Below, piece after piece: positions 58,198 to 64,000 of a DNA stretch of 64,000 bases. Below the pieces are notes generated by a model, which had not been told where the DNA came from, made no database searches, and saw only the letters and a list, made by a program, of their open reading frames with translations. Position numbers and translations under genes: made by a program. Source of the DNA: JAJFUI01 sp963754135 (GTDB lineage: Bacteria; Planctomycetota; Planctomycetia; Pirellulales; Thermoguttaceae); assembly GCA_963754135.1 (NCBI GenBank), contig CAVWEY010000003.1, positions 310,001 to 374,000 on the forward strand. The letters run 5' to 3'. How positions within the stretch are numbered: the first letter of the stretch is position 1; each line of letters begins with the position of its first letter.

Positions 58198-58334
58198 TGA
58201 CCCGCTATCTGATCGACACCAACGTGTTGCTTCGCAGTGCGGTGAATACGTCTGCCCGCAATCCCGCGGCGGCGGGCGTCCAGAGCAGCACGCGACATCC
58301 CAGCCCGTCAAGCCGGAGCGCCCGCGCTCGTTAA
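58197..58334 (+). pseudogene. Truncated PIN toxin (VapC) remnant
   Basis: ATG 58197 overlaps the antitoxin stop. TRYLIDTNVLLRSAV is the classic VapC N-terminus with the first catalytic aspartate. After 15 residues the sequence becomes non-homologous and stops at 58334, so the toxin is destroyed. Confidence 0.75.
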
Positions 58335-58391
58335 AGGACACCAGGGAATCATGGCGGTATTCAACAAAGTTCCGCACAGCGGTGGACTCTC

Positions 58392-59864
58392 TCAGCACAC
58401 GCGGAACGCGGCGGGACCGGCAGGGGTGAGAAAGAACCGGGCTTGTGGAACACGCTGCGGAAACGCCGCGCCGTAGGCGTCGCTCCAGGCCGTCAAAAAT
58501 CCGTCGGCCGAGGCCGCCTCCACCAAGGCCCAGACGCTGCCGCCGAAGCCCGCCCCAAACGCCGACGCCGCCGCCGCGCCGAGGCGCCGGGCGGACGACG
58601 CCAGGAACACCGTTTCCGGCACCTGGTTGCCCAGCAGTTGCTCGGCGGCCCGCTGGGAACGGTCTACCAGCCGGCCGAACAGCCGCAGATCGCCGCCGGC
58701 CAAGGCATCGCCCGCCGCAGGGATGATCTCACCGCTTTCGAGGATGAAATGCTCCAGCCGCGCCAAGAGGGCCCGTTGCTGGGGCGACAGTTGCACGGCC
58801 GCGCCTGGAGCGGCCGTGGAACTGCCGGCCCGGCCCGCCGGCAGGTTGACTGGGCACTGAAGTGCCCAGCCCTCGGCCAGCGTGTCGGTCTCCTGGACCA
58901 ACGTCCTCAGCCGGTCGGCGGCCTGCGGCGAGCTACCCAACGCGGCGGCCAGGTGCGGATCGGCCCGGCCGGTCTCCCGCCGCCAAAGCTCCACCAGCGC
59001 CGTAGCCAAGCGGGAGGCGGCGTTGTATTTCTCCATCGCCGCGCCGGTCTTCTCGGCCGCCACTCCGCTGGCGGCAATGGCGAACACACAGCCCGGCGGC
59101 ACGGGGATCGCCTTCTCGAACTCGGTCGGGCAATAGGCGAATTGGCTGATCTCGCCCGGCTCGGTCGCGAGCATGGCGGTCTGGTCCTCGCTGCCGCCGA
59201 AGGTGCCCACGCCGCGGTCGCCGGCCAGCGTGCCGAAACTCTGCCCGTTCTCGATGGCCCCCAGGTAGCCGGCCAGGTCGACGTCGCTGCCGATGTTGTG
59301 CCAATATTCGTTGCGGGCGCTGAGGCGGTTGACCTCGGCCAGGACCAGGAACACGGCCACCATCAGCGCGCTGGAACTGCTCATGCCGGCGGCCGGCGGC
59401 AGGTCGCTCACCAGCGCGATCCAGGCGCCGCGGGTAGCGCCGGGGAAGTCCCTCGCCAAGCGCCGCGCCACGCTCATCGGATAGTTCGACCAGGCCCCCG
59501 TTTGCGGCGTCAGATTGGGGGCCGCGAGGAAGACGATGGTTTCGCCGCTGGCGGCGTCGATGACCACGATCTGGCGGTCGTCGCGGGGGAGGGCGGCCAC
59601 GCAGAAGCCCCGCTCGACCGCGGCCACCATCGTCCGCCCCCCGGCGTAGTCGGTGTGCTTGCCGAGGACTTCAATCCGGCCGGGCACGAAAAACCCGAGC
59701 GGCCGGCCGCCGCCGGTCCCGGCGGTGACGGACAAGGCGGCGGCGGCCCGGCCCAGCAGCCCCGCCTTGGACGCGCAGGCATGGGGGCTCAGCCCGGCCG
59801 CAGCCAGCGCCGCGGCCAGCTCGTCGCTCTGGTCCAAAGTGCCCGCGTACGACAACTCGATCAC
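58392..59864 (-). CDS. Galactokinase-like GHMP kinase
   Basis: 490 residues. The galactokinase-type signature is RIEVLGKHTDYAGGRTMVAA; the ATP loop is VSDLPPAAGMSSSSALMVAV; the third motif is FGAGFGGSVWALVEAAS. It phosphorylates a sugar at C1. A palindromic element at 58780-58870 is translated as part of the segment CPVNLPAGRAGSSTAAPGAA, in frame. The start overlaps the stop of the nucleotidyltransferase gene (ATGA), so the two are coupled and may make a nucleotide sugar. Confidence 0.88.
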   Translation of the reverse strand: MIELSYAGTLDQSDELAAALAAAGLSPHACASKAGLLGRAAAALSVTAGTGGGRPLGFFVPGRIEVLGKHTDYAGGRTMVAAVERGFCVAALPRDDRQIVVIDAASGETIVFLAAPNLTPQTGAWSNYPMSVARRLARDFPGATRGAWIALVSDLPPAAGMSSSSALMVAVFLVLAEVNRLSARNEYWHNIGSDVDLAGYLGAIENGQSFGTLAGDRGVGTFGGSEDQTAMLATEPGEISQFAYCPTEFEKAIPVPPGCVFAIAASGVAAEKTGAAMEKYNAASRLATALVELWRRETGRADPHLAAALGSSPQAADRLRTLVQETDTLAEGWALQCPVNLPAGRAGSSTAAPGAAVQLSPQQRALLARLEHFILESGEIIPAAGDALAGGDLRLFGRLVDRSQRAAEQLLGNQVPETVFLASSARRLGAAAASAFGAGFGGSVWALVEAASADGFLTAWSDAYGAAFPQRVPQARFFLTPAGPAAFRVC

Positions 59865-60668
59865 AGTCTTACCTCCACCTTGTCCAAGATGGCGGCGACG
59901 GCGGCGATGTCGGCCCGGCTGGTCATGTCGAGCACGGCCGCGCGGACCTGCACGGCGGAAAACGTCTCGCCCAGCGCGTGGATGACGTGCTGGACGGCGT
60001 CGGGGATTTCAAACTCGCCGCGGGGGGACGGCCGGATCGCCCGGCACGCCCGGAAGATCGACGGCCCGAACCGCCAGCAGTTCATGCTCAGCCAGAGCGG
60101 CCGCGGCAGCGCGGCGATCGTCGCGTTGTCGGGCTTCTCAAGGATCCGCTCCAGATTGCCGCCGCCGTCAATGGTGGCCACCGCAAACTTGCTGAGCCGC
60201 TCGGGGGTCACGTTGCCGCCGGCGAGCATGGCGTCGCGCTCGAACAGCGCCACCGCCGAGCCGGGTTGCTCGCGGAGCCCGCGGAGCGCCTCGACCGGAT
60301 AGTAGTTGTCCGAATTGATCACCGCGAAGGGATCGCCGCCGGCGAACCGCTCGGCGGCAGCCACGGCGTCGGCCGTGCCTCTCGGCTCGGCCTGGTTGGC
60401 AAAGGTGAAATCCAACCGCTCGGCGGCCACGTCTCCATAGTACTGGCGGATCGCCTCTTGCTCCGGCCCGATCACCAGGCAGACGTGCCGATAGCCGGCA
60501 TCCGCGGCGGCCGAAAGGACGTAGTCGAGGAACGGCCGGCCGATCGGGATCAGGGCCTTCACGCCGGTGTCGGCGATGGCCGCCTGACGGCCGTCGATCG
60601 GCGCGGCGGCGTCGTCGCGTCGCACTGCGCGTTCCCAGTCCCCGGGCGAGAACCACGATCTTGTCCAT
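59861..60668 (-). CDS. Sugar nucleotidyltransferase-like protein, one frame break
   Basis: About 268 residues. The start MDKIVVLARGLGTR is the nucleotidyltransferase loop (normally L-A-G-G-x-G-T-R), followed by a break near 60628. Then come VKALIPIGRPFLDYVLSAAA, GPEQEAIRQYYGDVA, AVINSDNYYPVEALRGLREQ and GEFEIPDAVQHVIHA. It probably transfers a nucleotide to a sugar phosphate made by the coupled kinase. Confidence 0.85.
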
Positions 60669-60680
60669 AGGATACTTCTA

Positions 60681-60711
60681 ATGTAGCCGGCACACGCCGT
60701 GTGCCGGCCGC
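60681..60711. repeat. Palindromic element, second copy of the 23116 family
   Basis: GTAGCCGGCACACGCCGTGTGCCGGC lies in the leader between the nucleotidyltransferase gene (minus) and the outer-surface gene (plus). The rest of 60712-61047 shows no gene. Confidence 0.75.
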
Positions 60712-61047
60712 TAATGGTGTTGTCCAGGCCGGTATTATTGCCACTCCGTTGGGGGCTGCCAAGGGGCCGCTGTAAAGCCGCGACCCGTGCTCGCCGGCTC
60801 AACAGACTCATTGCCACCGATACTTCTATATTACGCTTGTTCCCACGCTTCGTGTTGGCACCAACGCTACCGGAAACCAGAGATGCTAGCCATTGCAAAA
60901 GTGCGTAAATGGCGTGGTGTGGGCAAACTTTGTCAATTCTCTCGACTTTGACGAAAGTTCTGGTCCGGCAAACTCCGATGTCTCTACCGTCTACGACTAG
61001 CCCGTGGAAGCTCCGTGGACGGTTCCCGCTGACAGAAGGGTATGACG

Positions 61048-62503
61048 ATGAATCTCACCAGAACCTGGCGAATCGGGATTCTGCTCTTGGGCGTGGGGCT
61101 TGGGTCCACGTGTGCCAGCGCCGGGCGCAATCATGGCAGGCCGCGCGGCCGGCCGACGACGGAGACACGTCGTGGCAAACCGCACGGCCTGTCGATCGCG
61201 CGGTGACCCCCGTTCGACTGGGAAGAACGGACGCTGAGACGCCCGTTGAATTGGCAAAGTCCGGCCAATCAGCCGTCCGCCAGTTCCGATCCGGTAGACC
61301 AGGCTTCCGACCAGGGGTCGCAGCGTTACGGGCAAGATGGCCGTGCTGTGGCCCCACGGCAGTACGGGCAAGATGGCCGCGCAGAGCGCCGGCGGGCGCC
61401 TATCGGACCGCCCGGCGGTCGTACTACGATCAAAGCTCCGTGGGCGAGGCGTCGATGCCGGCCGAGCCGACGGCGCCGAGCCAGCCGCGGGCCAGATCCA
61501 GCGGCAATGGCGGCCCGGAACCGATCCCGCCGGGCACGCAGTTCGAGGCGTTGACCCCGGACGGGGCGTTCGCCGGCGAAGGCTTCCAGGGACGCGACGG
61601 CTGCGGAGCCGACGACGGCGAGTGCGACGAGTGCGGCTCGTGCGACGGGCCGGCCTGCCGGGCCTGCTGCGACGACTGGCCGGTGTTCGACGGCTGTTGC
61701 GGCCCCTGGCTCCGCGGGCTGTCGGTCTTCCTCGGCGGAGACGCCTTCAAGGGACCGCTGGACCGCGGCACCAACGGGGACTTCGGCCTGAACGAGGGCC
61801 TGAACCTCGCCCGCCCGCTGGGCGATCCCTGGGGCTGCGGCTACCAGATCGGCGCCAATTTCGTCCAGAGCGACTTCTCGGGCGCCAAGGAACTGGTGAT
61901 CGGCAACAACGTCTTCAGCGCCCCTACCGAAAGCAGTATTTCGCCACTGCGGCCATCTTCCGCCGGGCGGAATGTAGCGGATGGCAGTGGGGCGTCGCCT
62001 ACGACTTCCTGCACGACATCTTCGTCAACAACGAGAACCTCCAACAAATCCGCAGCGAAACCAGCTACCTCTTCGACAACACGTGGGAGCTGGGATATTT
62101 CGGCGCCTATAGCGTGTCGACGGACGAGGACCGGCTAGTCACCGGCAAGCTCAACGCCAGCGACATGTTCTGCCTGTACGTGCGGCAGAACTTCGAGTGC
62201 GGCGGCAACGGCCGGCTCTGGGCCGGGGCCACCGGCGACGGCGACGGCCTGCTGGGGGCCGACCTGTGGGTTCCGCTGGGCAGGAGCTTCGCCCTGCAAA
62301 ACGAGATCAACTACCGGATTCCCAAGCGGGGCAAGAACGACAGCGCCGACCCCACCGCTTTGCCCACCGAGTCCTGGGGCTTCGTGATGCAATTGGTCTG
62401 GTACCCCGGCCAAGGCGCCCTCTGCGAGCGCCAGAACCCCTACCGGCCGATGTTCAACGTGGCCGACAACTCGTTGTTCATGGTCGACCGGCTGGCACAC
62501 TAA
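61048..62503 (+). CDS. Cys-rich secreted outer-surface protein, planctomycete-specific (DUF6666-like), frame breaks
   Basis: The start is ATG 61048 with a signal peptide (TWRIGILLLGVGLGSTCASA). At least two frame breaks follow, one after about 61130-61200 and another at about 61924, so the exact protein is unclear. A cysteine-rich stretch (CGADDGECDECGSCDGPACR) leads into GLSVFLGGDAFKGPLDRGTN and beta-rich sequence ending FNVADNSLFMVDRLAH, which resembles planctomycete outer-membrane barrel-like proteins. A palindrome-type repeat (TACGGGCAAGATGGCCG, twice, about 61326-61380) lies within the coding part. The family name is from memory and uncertain. Confidence 0.6.
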
Positions 62504-62527
62504 CCGTTGGGCTGCGGTCGCCAGAAG

Positions 62528-62763
62528 TCAGTTGTCGTCGAGGACTTCATCCAGAGGCTTCGTTCTTCCGGCGGCAATGTCGGCGCGGGCACGGTCGATC
62601 ACGCCCTGCAACCGGCCGCCCGGCTGGCTGTCGCGCTCCATCTCCCGGTCCCACTCGTCAGCCTGCTCAAGCTCGTAGTCGGCCAGCCAAGCGAGGAACT
62701 CGTCGAGATCGCTTCTCGGAAGCGCCGGACCTCGTCAGCGATTTTCTTGACGGCGGTTGTCAT
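62528..62763 (-). CDS. Orphan addiction-module antitoxin, one frame break
   Basis: About 78 residues when repaired. TAVKKIADEVRALPRSDLDE then FLAWLADYELEQADEWDREM and VIDRARADIAAGRTKPLDEV follow the same layout as the antitoxin at 35909-36109. The frame breaks at about 62729, where one G is missing from a GGG run. No toxin gene follows, so it is an orphan. Confidence 0.72.
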
Positions 62764-62970
62764 GGCGCTTCTATCATAGCACAATTCGGGCGAAAATGGA
62801 ACAGCCGGACAAACTGCGGGCGTGCGCCACTTGACTTGCCCGTGCCGGCCTGCTGTAATGGTCCAAAGTCTGCATTGCGTCCCTGGGGGCGCTCGCGGAG
62901 TTTCGCCGCGGCGTTTGCGCCCGGTTTTCCCGTTTTTTCAACCTCTTTCCTTCACGATGGGAGTCGAATC

Positions 62971-63612
62971 ATGTGCAAGACGATCTGCCCGATGTTGACG
63001 ATGTTGCTGATTCTGGCCGGCGCGGCCTTGGCGCGGGCCGAAGAACCCAAGTCCGAGCCGTCCGGCAAGGAGGGCATCGAGCAACGCCAGCAACAACGCA
63101 AACAGGCGTTCAAGGAGGCCGTGGCCGCCAAGGACTTCGACAAAGCGATGGAGGTCATGGAAGAGATGCTCAACGACAAGGATTCCTCGGATCAGGACCG
63201 GCTCGCGGCCGCTTGCACGCAGTTCAAAATCCTGGCCACGAAGAAGCTGGACGGCGCCAAGGCTTGCGCGATGGGCAAGAAGATCATGGAAATGAAGCCC
63301 AACGAGGCCCAGTTGTTGAACACGCTGGCCTGGATGCTGCTGGACACGCCGAACTTGAAGAATTGCGACATGGACGTGGTGTTGGCGATAGCCAAGCAGG
63401 CGGCCGAGGCGACCAAGTACGAGAACAGCACGATCCTGGACACGCTGGCCCGCGCCTACTTCGAGAAGGGCGAACTCGACAAGGCCGTCGAGTTCCAGTC
63501 CAAGGCCGTCGAGAAGCTCGACGCCGACCCGCAAGCCACCGACGAAGTCAAGGCGAAAGTCAAGGAAACACTGGAAAAGTACAAGGCGGCGAAGGCGAAG
63601 AAGAACGGCTGA
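62971..63612 (+). CDS. Secreted TPR-like protein
   Basis: 213 residues from ATG 62971. A signal peptide (MLTMLLILAGAALARAEE) is followed by helical repeats: AFKEAVAAKDFDKAMEVMEE, AQLLNTLAWMLLDTPNLKNC, ILDTLARAYFEKGELDKAVE, a tetratricopeptide pattern. It is rich in lysine and glutamate. It probably scaffolds other exported proteins. Confidence 0.78.
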   Translation: MCKTICPMLTMLLILAGAALARAEEPKSEPSGKEGIEQRQQQRKQAFKEAVAAKDFDKAMEVMEEMLNDKDSSDQDRLAAACTQFKILATKKLDGAKACAMGKKIMEMKPNEAQLLNTLAWMLLDTPNLKNCDMDVVLAIAKQAAEATKYENSTILDTLARAYFEKGELDKAVEFQSKAVEKLDADPQATDEVKAKVKETLEKYKAAKAKKNG

Positions 63613-63789
63613 GGCGGCCGGCTGAAAACGGTCCGTCCCCTGTTGGCAAGGAAGCTCGGAGATCGACGAAGCGAAGACGCCGTTTGACTGGGGGGTTGAC
63701 ATTTACTTCCCTCTTGGTACTCTCTTGTTCACGCTTGCGTCGGGTGACACAAGGGTTCAATGCCTTTCCGTTTCTCAAGGAGTACGACG

Positions 63790-64000
63790 ATGGGAGCCAT
63801 AAGTCCCTTCCACGGTTTGCTGATGATGTTGATCGGTATGATTGGAGGCGTCGGGCTTCCGTTGGGCATGCCGCCGCTGCCGGAGGACCCCGTGGCCGCC
63901 AGGGTCGCCCCGCAGGAGTGCCTCTTCTACATGAGTTCGGCGGGCATGGCCTCGCCGGACGGCAAGAGCGGCAATCAGACCGAGCAACTCCTGGCCGAGC
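63790..64000 (+). CDS. Hypothetical protein, C-terminus cut off by window edge
   Basis: ATG 63790 with a CAAGGAGTA site begins a frame open to the window end (70 residues). A hydrophobic N-terminus (GLLMMLIGMIGGVGLPLGMP) may be a signal or anchor, followed by ECLFYMSSAGMASPDGKSGN. No family is recognised. The 63613-63789 gap shows no gene. Confidence 0.65.
   Translation, partial: MGAISPFHGLLMMLIGMIGGVGLPLGMPPLPEDPVAARVAPQECLFYMSSAGMASPDGKSGNQTEQLLAE

Overview
This window looks like a chromosomal segment of a high-GC planctomycete, probably a Pirellulales-like lineage and possibly from a metagenome bin. The evidence is a DUF1559 pilin-like protein, a PEP-CTERM LamG protein, an ECF sigma factor overlapping a FecR/LamG membrane anti-sigma-like protein, a glycine/arginine-rich Rho, a Clp-N/ThiE fusion and many short palindromic repeats. 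Core genes (infA, lysA, queA, clpC, rho, pyrC, an IscA-type gene, acylphosphatase) are interleaved with accessory genes.

Layout. 0-7.3 kb (minus strand): a glycosidase cut by the window edge, the DUF1559 and PEP-CTERM surface proteins, and the sigma/anti-sigma pair. 7.5-22 kb: a carbohydrate block with a uronate isomerase-like protein, two URO-D-fold proteins, a sugar MFS transporter, a six-hairpin-type glycosidase, a GH2-type glycosidase, a sugar-phosphate isomerase/epimerase-like TIM barrel and a Gfo/Idh/MocA oxidoreductase. An intact-looking IS4-family element (18-bp ends, 9-bp target duplication) sits in the divergent promoter region between the GH2 gene and a URO-D-like gene. 22-23.1 kb: queA. 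23.5-27.6 kb: an AT-richer island with a small unrecognised protein, an overlapping large GHKL (MORC/Hsp90-like) ATPase and a convergent DNA methyltransferase, a candidate defence module. 27.8-34.3 kb: APC permease, IF-1, a secreted protein overlapping lysA, and an NtrC-type regulator. 34.3-36.1 kb: stacked toxin-antitoxin-type genes. 36.2-41.2 kb: clpC, a TPR membrane protein and the Clp-N/ThiE fusion. 42.0-44.7 kb: a second AT-richer island with a P-loop ATPase-TIR protein and a Schlafen AlbA_2 protein, a second candidate defence unit. 45.5-55.1 kb: Nudix, IscA, acylphosphatase, ABC-2 permease, NYN nuclease, a membrane protein, pyrC, more toxin-antitoxin genes and rho. 55.8-64 kb: a thioredoxin-like secreted protein, decayed VapBC remnants, a nucleotidyltransferase/galactokinase pair, a Cys-rich outer-surface protein, an orphan antitoxin and a TPR protein.

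Two features run through the whole window. First, many palindromic mini-elements lie between genes, and at least eight more lie inside coding regions without breaking the frame, so they are translated as extra peptide inserts. Second, about 30 single-base frame breaks occur in otherwise well-conserved genes, including clpC, rho and pyrC. That density points mainly to indel errors in the assembly. Genes are therefore given their full span and the apparent break is stated. No rRNA, tRNA, CRISPR array or replication origin was recognised.
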